Shown: positions 52,096 to 62,217 of the stretch, piece after piece
Numbering within the stretch: position 1 is the first letter of the stretch
Layout: each line of letters begins with the position of its first letter
NCBI GenBank assembly: GCA_035559535.1
Contig: DATMBG010000021.1
Coordinates: 1 to 64,000, forward strand
Length of the DNA: 64,000 nucleotides
Reading direction: 5' to 3'
DNA from: Candidatus Limnocylindrales bacterium
GTDB lineage: Bacteria; Moduliflexota; Moduliflexia; Moduliflexales; JAUQPW01
The notes under the pieces: model-generated
Database searches by the model: none
The model's input: only the letters and a program-made list of their open reading frames with translations
Told to the model about the DNA's origin: nothing
Made by a program: the position numbers and the translations under genes

Positions 52096-54984
52096 ATGAG
52101 TCCTTCCATATTGGAAAAAGTAAAAGATCAGCTTGGGTTCAATTTTGTGGTAGTACTTCTGGCCGGATTATTAGGTTTTCTGTTAAATACCCTTCCCATA
52201 GAGTTATTCTATAAAGTATGGATCTTTTTCGGAAGTATCCCTGCTTTAATTGTTACCCTTACCCTGGGTCCCTTATGGGGATCTCTAACAGCCCTTCTTG
52301 CTTCGAGTTATACTGTTTATCTGTGGAATTCCTTTCACGGGGTTGTTCTTTACACCCTTGAAGCTCTCGTACTTGGTAGCCTGGTCAGCCAACAAAGGTC
52401 TCCCATTATCATGGACATGTTTTACTGGATTCTGATAGGGTCTCCACTGACCTATTGGTTTTATACTTCCTGGTTAGGTTATTCAAAGATTTACGTAAGC
52501 ATCCTGTGGGTTGGATTAATTCTAAATGGATTTATCAACATAACTTTGGCTAAATTGCTGCTGTTGCTGTTCCCCGGCATCAGTCTCGGTATTTCTAGAG
52601 GAAAGAAACCTTATCCAAGCGAAAGTCTTCAATCTTATCTTTTTGTGACCTTTATCATCGTAGCCATTACCCCGGTTGCCATAATGAGCCTCGTTAACAG
52701 TCGCTCCCTGATTAAAAGCAAACTGGAGGAGCGAAAAAATAATCTAAAAGAAATCTCCAACTCGGTAAGTATCAGCATTGATAAATACATAAAACTCCAT
52801 ATGGAAGGGCTCCAGACCCTGGTCAAGCAGCTTGAATCCAGAAAAAATCTGGCGCCTTCCCCAGAAATTGAAAACCTGATCGAAACGGCTTACAAGGAGT
52901 ATCAAGGATTTTCCGCTGTTTATCTGGCAGATGCCTCCGGCCAGGTCATGGTAATAAAACCGAGTTCCAGTGCTTCAGAGGTGATGAACTTTAGTAGCCG
53001 GGATTATTATAAGCAGCTTGTCCAAACGAAAAATACCACGATTTCAGAGGTATTTTTTGCCATAGAAGGAGGTTTTGAACCGACGGTTGTAATCGTTAGT
53101 CCGGTTCTAGACGAAAAAGGGCAAATGATGGCTTTTATCGGGGGAACACTGAACCTGAAGGTTATCAATCATTTCATCGACAAATTTAAAACCGATAAAG
53201 ACCGGGAAATTATCGTGGTAGATGAACGAAATCGGGTGATCAGTTCCAGTAATCCAAAACGTTATTGGGCCCTCAAGGATCTGGGAAACACAGAACTTAT
53301 AACCCAGGCTCTTAAAGAAGAATCTGAAGTTTTTCAGTATCAGCTCGATGAAGCGAAGGAGAGGGTCTCACCGGAGTCGGCCATCCGTCTGGTTGGGTTC
53401 CAGGTTCTTCGCCCTCTAGGATGGAAAGTTCTTATTGAGCAATCCTTACAAGAAATCTACTCGGAAATTCAAGTTATTTATCAACGACTGGCTTTCTGGA
53501 TCTTTGGAATCTGTGGATTTTCTATCTTTATCAGTATTTTACTTTCCAGAACGATCTCACAGCCTATTAAAGAATTAGAAGCAGAGGCTAAATCCTTCAT
53601 CAGCAACCTGGGACATAGAAAAGTCTCCTCCCGAAGCCTCATTGCTCCTACGGAGGTAACGACCCTGGCCAGGGCTTTTTCTGAAATGGCTCAAGAGATT
53701 GAAGGCTCTTACTCAAAGCTGGAGAGAATGGTTAAGGAAAGAACTGAGGAATTGGAGACTAAGAATTTTGAACTTCAGCAAATGAATAAAAAACTTGAAG
53801 AAATCAATCGACTCAAATCGGCTTTCCTGGCCAACATGTCCCATGAGTTGAGAACCCCCTTGAACTCCATCCTGTCCCTGTCAGAAGGTCTGATTCGCAA
53901 GATCCCCGGAGAACTCAACCAGGATCAGGAAAAATATTTAAAGATCATCTTCAAAAATGGCAAAGACTTGTTGGAGTTGATCAATGATCTCCTGGATCTG
54001 GCTAAAATAGAGGCTGGAAAGATGAAGTTAAATCACCGGGTTTTTGTAGTTAATCGCCTCATCGAGGAGGTTGTGGAGATCATTTATCCCATGACCCAAG
54101 AAAAGGGGTTACACTTCTTTGTTGAAGTGGATACATCTACACCCCCTGTGATTTACAGTGATGAAGAGCAAATCAAAAGGATTATTTTAAACCTGGCCAG
54201 CAATGCAGTTAAATTTACAGAGAAAGGACTGGTGGTTCTTGGGGTCAAAAGACGCCTCCAGCAAGATACCCAAAGACCATATATTCAATTTTCTGTATCG
54301 GATACCGGAATCGGAATTTCGAAAGAGCATCAAGAAGCCATATTTGGAGAGTTTATCCAGGTGGATATTTCCAGGGCCCGTCGCTATCAAGGAGCGGGGT
54401 TAGGCCTTGCCATATGTAAAAAACTGGTTCAAATCTTAGAAGGAGAGATCTGGCTTAACAGTGAGCCTGCAGAAGGCTCCACCTTTATGTTTACTATCCC
54501 TACCTGTGAAGATCAGATAAGTCCTGAAGCCCTGGCCTATATCCTAGAAGGGGAGAAAAATGTAGAAGCCAGATTTCGAAAATTTGAACTCAGACTTAAG
54601 AATGACCAGGGTCGCAAAGTTCTATTGATAGAAGATGTTATATCTACCCAGTATGCGATCAAGTTCCTCCTGGCAACCAGGAACATCCAGGTTATCATCC
54701 CAGACCACAGACCAGAAGAATGTTATAAGAATCTGGAGGTTCAACCTGATTTAATCCTGGTGGATGTGTCGATTCCAGATCGAGATGGACACACGATCCT
54801 TAAAGCTTTTAGAGAAATCCAAGCATTTAGGGAAATTCCTATCCTGGCGATTACCTCAGGTTCTAAAGAAGAACAGGGAAACAAATGGATAAAAATGGGG
54901 TATAATGATTATATTACAAAACCGATCCAGGACTCGGATTTGTTAGATAAAGTAACCTATTGGCTTAACCCAATCTGTTGTTAG
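52096..54984 (+). CDS. Membrane hybrid sensor histidine kinase (Cache-HAMP-HisKA-HATPase-REC)
   Basis: A 962-residue protein. Residues 1-180 hold about six membrane helices. A Cache-type periplasmic sensor domain lies between about 205 and 460 (ending in a helix, FWIFGICGFSIFISILL). HAMP follows, then a coiled coil, HisKA with the phosphorylated His583 in NMSHELRTPLN, and HATPase with NLASNAVKFTEKG and GIGISKEHQEAIFGEF. The C-terminal receiver domain has Asp890 (LVDVS) and Lys942 (NDYITKP). The signal is unknown. The nearest regulator, encoded 240 bases downstream, is a sigma-54 activator that is a plausible phosphorelay partner. Confidence 0.9.
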   Translation: MSPSILEKVKDQLGFNFVVVLLAGLLGFLLNTLPIELFYKVWIFFGSIPALIVTLTLGPLWGSLTALLASSYTVYLWNSFHGVVLYTLEALVLGSLVSQQRSPIIMDMFYWILIGSPLTYWFYTSWLGYSKIYVSILWVGLILNGFINITLAKLLLLLFPGISLGISRGKKPYPSESLQSYLFVTFIIVAITPVAIMSLVNSRSLIKSKLEERKNNLKEISNSVSISIDKYIKLHMEGLQTLVKQLESRKNLAPSPEIENLIETAYKEYQGFSAVYLADASGQVMVIKPSSSASEVMNFSSRDYYKQLVQTKNTTISEVFFAIEGGFEPTVVIVSPVLDEKGQMMAFIGGTLNLKVINHFIDKFKTDKDREIIVVDERNRVISSSNPKRYWALKDLGNTELITQALKEESEVFQYQLDEAKERVSPESAIRLVGFQVLRPLGWKVLIEQSLQEIYSEIQVIYQRLAFWIFGICGFSIFISILLSRTISQPIKELEAEAKSFISNLGHRKVSSRSLIAPTEVTTLARAFSEMAQEIEGSYSKLERMVKERTEELETKNFELQQMNKKLEEINRLKSAFLANMSHELRTPLNSILSLSEGLIRKIPGELNQDQEKYLKIIFKNGKDLLELINDLLDLAKIEAGKMKLNHRVFVVNRLIEEVVEIIYPMTQEKGLHFFVEVDTSTPPVIYSDEEQIKRIILNLASNAVKFTEKGLVVLGVKRRLQQDTQRPYIQFSVSDTGIGISKEHQEAIFGEFIQVDISRARRYQGAGLGLAICKKLVQILEGEIWLNSEPAEGSTFMFTIPTCEDQISPEALAYILEGEKNVEARFRKFELRLKNDQGRKVLLIEDVISTQYAIKFLLATRNIQVIIPDHRPEECYKNLEVQPDLILVDVSIPDRDGHTILKAFREIQAFREIPILAITSGSKEEQGNKWIKMGYNDYITKPIQDSDLLDKVTYWLNPICC

Positions 54985-55224
54985 TCATCTATTGTCCGTT
55001 GTTCATGGCAGGATTATCAGCTTGACCCTATTAAGTTCCTTAGAATCTCTTAATTACAAGGACAAAAAATCCTGGGGATCAGAAAATTTTATGTTGACAC
55101 CCATATCCTTGGAATCTTTGGCCCTGACAGTGAAAGAATTCTTTCTGACTAAACAGGGTTCGTTTAAACAGGTAAAGAGTAACAGGGGACAACAGATAAC
55201 GGACGACTGGCAATTAAGATAGTT
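54985..55224. other. Spacer with possible receiver-domain remnant
   Basis: 240 bases between the hybrid kinase and the regulator. A plus-strand frame (54992-55222, 76 codons) contains TPISLESLALTVKEFF, which resembles the last helix of a response-regulator receiver domain. It has no clear ribosome-binding site, and inverted GTCCGTT-type motifs lie at both ends (about 54998-55007 and 55190-55205). I treat it as a probable remnant or repeat-borne sequence, not a gene. Confidence 0.35.
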
Positions 55225-57174
55225 ATGGCAAAAATCTTAATCGTCGATGATAGAAGAGACAATATATTTTCTGCGACGGTCAAATTAAAAGAGGACAACT
55301 ATGAAATCCTCACGGAGACTCAGGCCGAAGAAGCTCTTAAGAAGGCTGAAGAGGAGTTACCGGATTGTATCCTGCTCGATGTAAACATGCCGGAAATGGA
55401 TGGATTTGAGATTTGCAGGAGACTTAAACAAAATCCCAAGACCCAGGATATTCCAGTTTTGTTTACAACTGCCATCTATCGAGATACAGAGAGTATTGTA
55501 AGGGGGTTGGAAGTTGGAGGAGATGATTATATTGTATCACCGTTTGAAGCTCAAGAACTCAGGGCTCGGGTCAAGGTTCTGGTTCGTCTCAAAAAGAGCC
55601 GGGATGAATTAAGAGAGAAGAATCTGGAGTTGGAACTGGCCAATGAGCAACTCAGAGAAAAGAATAACGATCTCATCCGGGCCAATAATTTTCTCAGCAG
55701 TATTATGGATTGGTCCGATTATTCTATTCTGACCGGCGATTTGCAAGGGACTATCTTGACTTTTAATGAAGGGGGGAAACGGACGTTTGCTTATGAAGCA
55801 GGGGAAGTTATCGGAAAACCCATAGGTATCTTATTTACGAAGGAGTTTAATGAGCCTGAGCAAATCCAGAACATGATCGAAGCCATTGTTACAACCGGAC
55901 GCTATGAAGGGGAAATGAAAGGAGTTCGAAAGAATCAGGAAATTTTCCCGGTGCATGCAGTATTTACCCTGAGAAAGGATGAAAACGGAAAACCTTTCGG
56001 ATTTGTCAATATCTCAAGAGATCTTTCTAAAGAGAAGAAACTGGAATTAACCGTTGAGCAGAAGGAGGAAGAACTCCAGAGAGCTACCCAAGAATTAGAA
56101 CGGAAAAATAAAGAACTGGAACTACGCTACAAATTCAAGAAGGATATCATTGGATATAGTCCCAAAATGCTGCAGGTATTTAAGATTATCGAACAGGTCT
56201 CCCAGATTGATTCTACGGTTTTAATTCAGGGAGAAAGCGGGACCGGAAAGGAATTAATCGCTAAAGCCATCCACTACAATAGCCCACGAGCCAAAGGCCC
56301 CCTAAGAACCGTTAATTGTGCTGCACTTCCAGAAACTCTGATCGAAAGTGAGCTATTCGGCCACGAAAAGGGAGCTTTTACCGGAGCAGACCGACAAAAG
56401 AAGGGACAGTTTGAGCTGGCCAATAAAGGAACGATCTTCCTGGATGAAATCGGAGAAGTCTCCCTGAGTACTCAGGTGAAACTGCTGCGGGTTCTTCAAG
56501 AAAAAGAGATCATCCGGGTCGGAGGGGATAATCCAATTAAAATAGATGTCCGAATTATTACCGCTACCAACAAAAATCTGGAAGAAGAAGTCAAAAAAGG
56601 AAATTTTAGACAGGATTTGTTATATCGACTCAATGTAATCCCTATCGTTTTACCTCCACTCAGAGAAAGACGGGATGATATCCAGTTGCTGGTCAATCAC
56701 TTTCTAAAGAAAACCTGTGAGCGCCTGGGAAAGAAAGTCAAAATCTCCCCAGAGGCCATGCAGGCCCTTACGAATTATCAATGGCCCGGTAACGTAAGAG
56801 AACTTGAAAATATCATCGAACGGGCCGTGGTTTTTGAAGAGACCGATACCATTACCTTAAGTTCCTTACCTCAGACCATAGCTGAAAATGCTATTCTCAA
56901 TCCATCCTGGGATAAAAAGGATCAAGGATTTCTAAAAAAGACCTATCAGGAGTTAAAAGAACAGGCCATTGAAAACTTCCATAGGGAACTCTTAGACTGG
57001 ATTCTGATCAAATACAAGGGCAATGTGGGAGCCGCAGCCAGAGAGCTTGGATTAGATAAAAGTAATTTCAGGAAAATCATTAAGAAATACCATATTAATG
57101 TACGGAATTACCGTCAAGGCCTGGCAAGTACCATGGGACGTACCCCAATCAAAAAGGAAGAGAATACCAGCTAA
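55225..57174 (+). CDS. Sigma-54-dependent response regulator (REC-PAS-AAA+-Fis)
   Basis: A 649-residue activator. The receiver domain (residues 1-120) has Asp52 in [11 protein letters not shown], but the position usually occupied by the conserved Lys is Ser105 (DYIVSPF). A coiled coil, then a PAS domain (about 154-270), then the AAA+ domain with Walker A GESGTGKE (residues 336-343), the sigma-54-contact motif GAFTGA (383-388), Walker [11 protein letters not shown] and the arginine finger region [11 protein letters not shown] Fis-type helix-turn-helix ends the protein ([20 protein letters not shown]). It is the natural candidate to act at the two sigma-54 promoters in the window. Confidence 0.93.
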   Translation: MAKILIVDDRRDNIFSATVKLKEDNYEILTETQAEEALKKAEEELPDCILLDVNMPEMDGFEICRRLKQNPKTQDIPVLFTTAIYRDTESIVRGLEVGGDDYIVSPFEAQELRARVKVLVRLKKSRDELREKNLELELANEQLREKNNDLIRANNFLSSIMDWSDYSILTGDLQGTILTFNEGGKRTFAYEAGEVIGKPIGILFTKEFNEPEQIQNMIEAIVTTGRYEGEMKGVRKNQEIFPVHAVFTLRKDENGKPFGFVNISRDLSKEKKLELTVEQKEEELQRATQELERKNKELELRYKFKKDIIGYSPKMLQVFKIIEQVSQIDSTVLIQGESGTGKELIAKAIHYNSPRAKGPLRTVNCAALPETLIESELFGHEKGAFTGADRQKKGQFELANKGTIFLDEIGEVSLSTQVKLLRVLQEKEIIRVGGDNPIKIDVRIITATNKNLEEEVKKGNFRQDLLYRLNVIPIVLPPLRERRDDIQLLVNHFLKKTCERLGKKVKISPEAMQALTNYQWPGNVRELENIIERAVVFEETDTITLSSLPQTIAENAILNPSWDKKDQGFLKKTYQELKEQAIENFHRELLDWILIKYKGNVGAAARELGLDKSNFRKIIKKYHINVRNYRQGLASTMGRTPIKKEENTS

Positions 57175-57841
57175 ACCCCCTTGAATTTAAGACCAGAAAT
57201 ATGTAAAGATCCTGATTTATGAAGGTTTCTCAAGAGGTACGGGTTTTCGAAGGGGTAGATCTAAACCTTACCATTTAAACAAATCCAAAAAGGGTAAAAG
57301 CACAGATAATACCAGATCGGTATTGAAATAGGGTGTAAAATAGGAACAGCTCCTCCCCAGGAGGCAACCTCTTCAGAGGGAAAGGAAAGGGTCTATTCTG
57401 GAGTTGGAGTAGGCCACACGCCAATAAGAAAGTCAGGGAAACGGTCCTGGATATCCTCCCCATCCAGAGGGATAATTACTTCATCCTCCCTGAACCGGCT
57501 CGTCCATCTCCCGCCTGATACTTTTAACAACTTAAATCTTATTTTAAGAAGAAAGAGGGGAGTTTCTTCGTTTAAATTAAACCTGACCTCCTAATCATCG
57601 TAGAATCCCTATGGATCATAACCTTTGATTTAATTTCCTAATACCTGAGGTAAAGAACGGTAAGTTTCCCATTGATCTCGCCACGCGAAGTTATAATCTT
57701 AGATTAGCATAACTTTGTGTAGGCTTCTATCCTACTCTACCATACTTTAATGGATTATCTTTAACCGTATTTTTACAAAATAACTGCTATGGTATTCATC
57801 TTGAATGCCAGAGGAGTATTCTTGTAAAAAGGATATAAAAA
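57175..57841. other. Long spacer without supported gene
   Basis: About 667 bases between the sigma-54 regulator and uppS. No frame has a good start, ribosome-binding site or protein-like composition. I saw no clear promoter; one is presumably near the 3' end for uppS. Confidence 0.5.
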
Positions 57842-58525
57842 TTGAAAACGACAGCGAAAAGGCAAAAGGAGTTTTCTCGCCTTCCTCAACATGTAGGTAT
57901 TATTCCAGACGGAAACCGTCGTTGGGCAAAGAAGCGAGGTCTTGCGCAGCAGGAAGGTTATGAGGCTGGAATTGAGCCCGGACTTCGTCTCCTGAATCTT
58001 TGTCGGGAACTGGGAATTAAAGAAGCTTCGGTTTATGGTTTCACCAAGGAGAATGTACATCGACCGTCCGAACAAATCGAGAAGTTTCGAGAGGCCTGCG
58101 TAAAGTTTGTTTTCTCTGCCATTGAAGTGGGTGCGGCTTTGCTGGTCGTGGGTGATTCGGACTCTCCCGTTTTTCCAGATGCCCTTCGGCCTTTTACAAA
58201 ACAACGGACCCAGGGAGATATTCGGGTTAATTTGCTGGTAAACTATGGCTGGCAATGGGATCTCCTGTCAGCTCTGGAACATGCACGAACCAACAATACC
58301 CTTTCCTACTCTGGAATACCACGGGCTTTGGCTTCCGGGGATGTTTCACGCGTGGATCTTGTTGTACGTTGGGGTGGACGTCGTCGTCTTTCCGGCTTTC
58401 TGCCGATCCAATGTGCCTATGCAGATATGTATGTCATCGATACTCTTTGGCCGGACATGACTCTAGAGGAATTCTTAGATGCCCTTCGCTGGTATCAGGA
58501 ACAGGACATCACCCTGGGCGGATAA
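57842..58525 (+). CDS. uppS: Isoprenyl transferase (undecaprenyl diphosphate synthase family)
   Basis: A 227-residue cis-prenyltransferase that makes undecaprenyl diphosphate for envelope synthesis. The signature HVGIIPDGNRRWAKK includes the catalytic Asp23. Later come the FTKENVHRP motif and the C-terminal VVRWGGRRRLSGFLPIQCAYADMY, where the consensus Glu of AYAELY is replaced by Asp. The start is TTG: no ATG lies upstream of the essential N-terminal motif, and AAAAAGGA precedes it. The family also includes enzymes making shorter or longer cis-polyprenyls, so chain length is not certain. Confidence 0.9.
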   Translation: MKTTAKRQKEFSRLPQHVGIIPDGNRRWAKKRGLAQQEGYEAGIEPGLRLLNLCRELGIKEASVYGFTKENVHRPSEQIEKFREACVKFVFSAIEVGAALLVVGDSDSPVFPDALRPFTKQRTQGDIRVNLLVNYGWQWDLLSALEHARTNNTLSYSGIPRALASGDVSRVDLVVRWGGRRRLSGFLPIQCAYADMYVIDTLWPDMTLEEFLDALRWYQEQDITLGG

Positions 58526-58534
58526 TCCCCTTTG

Positions 58535-58576
58535 AGAACGACTGTAGAGGTGTTACAGATGCTCTACAGCCGTTCT
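58535..58576 (+). terminator. Hairpin after uppS
   Basis: Arms AGAACGACTGTAGAG and CTCTACAGCCGTTCT pair over 15 positions with one mismatch. It begins 10 bases after the uppS stop. It lacks a long U-run. The remaining 323-base convergent gap (58526-58848) shows no gene. Confidence 0.6.
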
Positions 58577-58848
58577 TAACTCATCTAGAGTAGCCCGTCC
58601 TACCGGCTTGCAGATACCTCAAACCTGGAAGATGATACGCTTCCCCCCTATAGAACGCCCTTCTATCTGCGACTGGATTTCAATATCGAAGGGGTATAAA
58701 TCCATAGTTTATGGGAACAGATCGCCATGGATCCTTATCCAGGTCTTCCCCACCGAATACCTCTCCATATTTATTCTTAATGGGTGTAAATTTAAAGATC
58801 AATTGACCCAACCGGTTTTTCAGTACCCGGCCCTCAAATCGGATCCGA

Positions 58849-61800
58849 TTACTTTACCCTGATCTCAATACCCGGGATCGTCCCGACTTTTTCTGCATCA
58901 TACATGTCGTGAACGGATATATAAAGCCTGCCATACCCCGGACGGATAGCAACGGCATCGACCGTGAGTTCTTCTCGCTCGATAGGGAGGTAAGCGGTTT
59001 GTGCGTTGGCTCCTCCTTTGAGTAAGGCCAGGTTACCGGGCAAGAAAAGCCGTACCAGCGGAGCAAGAGCCTGCTCTCTGGGGGTAATGGTGATCTGGAC
59101 CCGTTCACCCACGCGAAGCCGGGCCTTGGTCAGTTTAACCGCAAACTGGAAATGAGCCCGTGGCTCCAGGTGATTGATCTCGATCTCTTCATCTATCCGC
59201 ACCATCAGGTTATCGTTGAGGGCTGTGACTTCCTGACCTATGGTAACATCCTTCAATATGACTTCCTTCCCGTCTATCACCGCCCGAGGGGATGGGTCAA
59301 ACCGAAGAAAGGCCAGCAATTCTACCAATGCTCGGGTATCGGCCGTGGAGTATAGCATGCCGTTGATTAGCCTGCTGGTAACAAAGGTAAACGCCGGACG
59401 AAATAATTCATCCCCGGCATGGTACATTACTCTGGCAACATCGGCAGTTACCTCTAGATTACCGCCCCAGGCCGACTTTGCTTTCCAGTAGGCCTTGTCC
59501 CCTTCTCGCTGAACGGTCCGGCGCAAAAATTGTAAAGATATATCGCGTTGGTTATTGCCGGCAAAGTAGTAGGCAACTGCGTCTTCCGGGCCAGACATCT
59601 CCCTACGGAAATGCATATCCAAAAGTAGAAGTGCATTATCCCGATACCCGGCTCTGAGCAAAGCACCTTTGGCTTTATTCAACATGGTCTCGGCCAGAGG
59701 AAATGGTAGATCTCGCAACCCCAGCAGACGGTGTACCACACGTGCTGTAATGTCTATTTCAGGCTGTCCCCCACACCAGAGGGAATATAAACCGTCGGGA
59801 TATTGGAATGTCGACAGGTGGTGTAGGCCTGCAAGTATACGGCCATGGGTAGCAGGCAAGTCCCCAGGTACCACCCCGCTAACAATGCCACAATAGGCTA
59901 CGGCCAGCCCATACAGGGCGCTTGCGGTCTGCTCTGCTCAGCCAAAGGGGTAGTGAATCAGGGCAGTAACAGTGTCCCTCAGTACCGGTCCCATGGAAGG
60001 GTAAACGACCACCCGCTCACCCTGGACGGTCTGACCCTGGTCCAGGATCATCAACCGGGAAGCCGTCACCTTCTGCACCCCGGGTCCATCTATGGCACGA
60101 ACACTCCAATCTGATCCGGTCTGATTTTCAATGCGAACCTCCACACGACCTGGGCCTTTGATCAAGATGCATTCCGTACCCTCACCCTGGACCCGAGTTT
60201 GGGTTCTATCAAAAGGCGTGGCAATAATCAGATCAGCAGGCTCGCGGGTATGATAATGAACCGCGGCGGTAATAGCATCTCCGACACTGGCAATGGTGGG
60301 TAGATCCAACTCAGCATATAGTGGTTTATCCACTTGAATATCCGAAGTGAGTTCGCGGTAGTCTACCTCCTGGAATAAGTAAGCCCGCACACGCCAGGTA
60401 CCAATCTGATCCCCCAATTTGACCTTGCGTGAAACCTGACCATTCAGGCAAAGTAGCTCCAGGTGGACCATCTCAGGGAACTCCATGCGGATAGGAGCTA
60501 CCATTACCTCCGGTAGCTTGTCTGTAGTCATGAGGAAGTCTAACTCACGCGCAGCCCCCGCCGGGCTGATGTCGGACTGCAGAGAGAAATCTTTTTGAAA
60601 GCTCATAATGATGTCGGGCTCCATAATAAGGAAATCAAGGTCACCAGGTAGAACTAAGTCCTCGTCTTGTAGGTTAGATACCGACCCGGCAGCCAAACTA
60701 TGGGTCGCCTCTCGGATGCTTTCGTAAATCCTTTTGGCGAGTTTGGGGAGGAGGCTCTCGTGTTCCAGTCGGGCGTCGTAGACCAGAAGCAGACAAAAAA
60801 GTGGATGGATGGAAGACCCAACAGGGGAGATAGAGGAAGGAAGATCACCATTTTCAGTCCCCGATTTTGGATCCTGAACCTCTCCACCATTCTCCCATGT
60901 TGTTTTAAGGTGGATTGTAACTTCTTCACCGGGCTGTGCAGTGGCCGGCACGGTTAGCATGGCTTCAAACGCCAGTGGCTTGATCACAACGCCCCAACCC
61001 TCAAAGGGTTTTTCTCGGGTAAATGCCCCAACCGTGAACAGGGTATAGGGTGCTTCGGCGTCAAACTCGAGGGTTTCACCCTGTTTGAGGTCGGCCCGGT
61101 CGATTACCTGGCTGATTCCGGTACGTGGGTTGAAGACGATGAGCTGGGTCGTTAACAGGTCTGTAACCACCTGCAGTCTGCCTCTGACTGCCTGGATACT
61201 TTCCAGGACCAGGGGAGTCCTGTTAACTTCACCCAAACCGACATAAAAGCCCCGCAAAGGCTGAGCGTTCTCCCAGGGTATCAACCCCATCCTGGCCGTC
61301 TGACCCAGCAGGTTGATCGGGATAGGTTTTCGTTCTTTGACACCGGTTCCCGGAAACGAAACAAGCGCTGTATGACCTTCTGGCGTGATGACTTGTACAT
61401 GGAACGGACCACTATGATTTGAAAGATTAAATTGACCCCGAACGATACCCTTTTTGGCCTTTACCTTTTGCACGGCTACTACGCATTCACTACAAACCTG
61501 GCATTGCAATCCAAGCTCCACCGGACCCGAATAGGGTGTGGAAAGCAAAAATAGCTTGAGGGTGAAGGTAAGATATTGTCCTGTATACTGATATGTTTCC
61601 AGGATAGCCAGAAGGGGGGAAAGGGTAAACTCGGCTACACTGAAGGTACATTCAGCCTGGGTATTATCGGATAAGGTAACGATGGCCTTATACTCCCCTT
61701 CTTTTAGATCTGGGTAACGATGCAAAGCCAGACCTCCTGGATTGAGAGTTACCTTTGCCTCATACACCTTTTGTCCGGCCAGTTGGATCTCAACAGCGGC

Positions 61801-62196
61801 TTCATCCTCCGCCATATCCGGTGCAACAATGAACAGAGCTGCCTCGCTACCGGTTCGGTAAATCTTACGGTCGGTCACCACGGTCAGTAATTTAAGCGAA
61901 GGCCAGGGAAGTCGAGGCCGATCAGGTAATGATCCCTCTTGTCCCCTTGTTTTACCGCCGCCCGAGTTATCCCCGAAACTCACCCCGTGCCGGTGGAGCG
62001 AAAGGATCGTAGTCGCACAGTAGGTTTGAAGGGTTCCATCTACCTCTAACGTCACGGGGTGTTCGTTATCGGCCTGGACAAAGATAAACTGCTGGCCGAC
62101 AAATACCCGGTCGTATAAGTAACCTATATTCTGTTTACAATGGATACATACTTCAGCGTCAGCCGGATTAGGACGGAAACAGGTGGAACAATACAT
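58849..62196 (-). CDS. Alpha-2-macroglobulin family protein with in-frame TGA at the thioester Cys (candidate selenoprotein)
   Basis: One frame of 1115 codons interrupted only by TGA at codon 753 (59938-59940). N-terminus: a zinc ribbon with CSTC and CIHC pairs, then macroglobulin domains (TDRKIYRTGSEAAL, TWRVRAYLF, KPLYAELDLP), ending in SMGPVLRDTVTALIHYPFG. The next codon is TGA, then AEQTASALYGLAVAY, and the alpha/alpha-toroid thioester domain continues (GLYSLWCGGQPEIDITARVV) to a receptor-binding-like C-terminus. The A2M motif is YPxG-C-x-E-Q, so TGA replaces precisely the thioester Cys while Glu and Gln remain. No frameshift exists: both halves share one frame. Unlike normal bacterial A2Ms, no signal peptide or lipobox is seen. 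Alternative: nonsense mutation or sequencing error. AAGGAG precedes the ATG. Confidence 0.75.
59893..59912 (-). promoter_or_regulatory. SECIS-like hairpin downstream of the A2M TGA
   Basis: In mRNA sense, AUGGGCU pairs with AGCCUAU (7 bp, one G-U) around the loop GGCCGU. The loop begins 33 bases after the UGA, within the 16-37 range described for bacterial SECIS elements, and has G at its first two positions. A competing 4-bp hairpin (GCCC/GGGC, loop UGUAU) lies closer to the UGA. Confidence 0.5.
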
Positions 62197-62217
62197 AGAA
62201 ATCTCCTTTTTAATAAC

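Noticed and set aside
58608-58862. 84-codon plus-strand frame in the uppS-A2M gap
   Set aside because: No ribosome-binding site, not protein-like, and overlaps the A2M end.
59938-59940. Reassignment of TGA as a sense codon (genetic code 4 or 25)
   Set aside because: TGA ends other intact genes in this window, for example at 21429-21431 and 13589-13591, so it is used as a stop.
58849-62196. A2M gene broken by a frameshift into two genes
   Set aside because: Both halves are in the same frame, with exactly 21 stop-free codons between the TGA and the first start of the second ORF. No frame change is needed.
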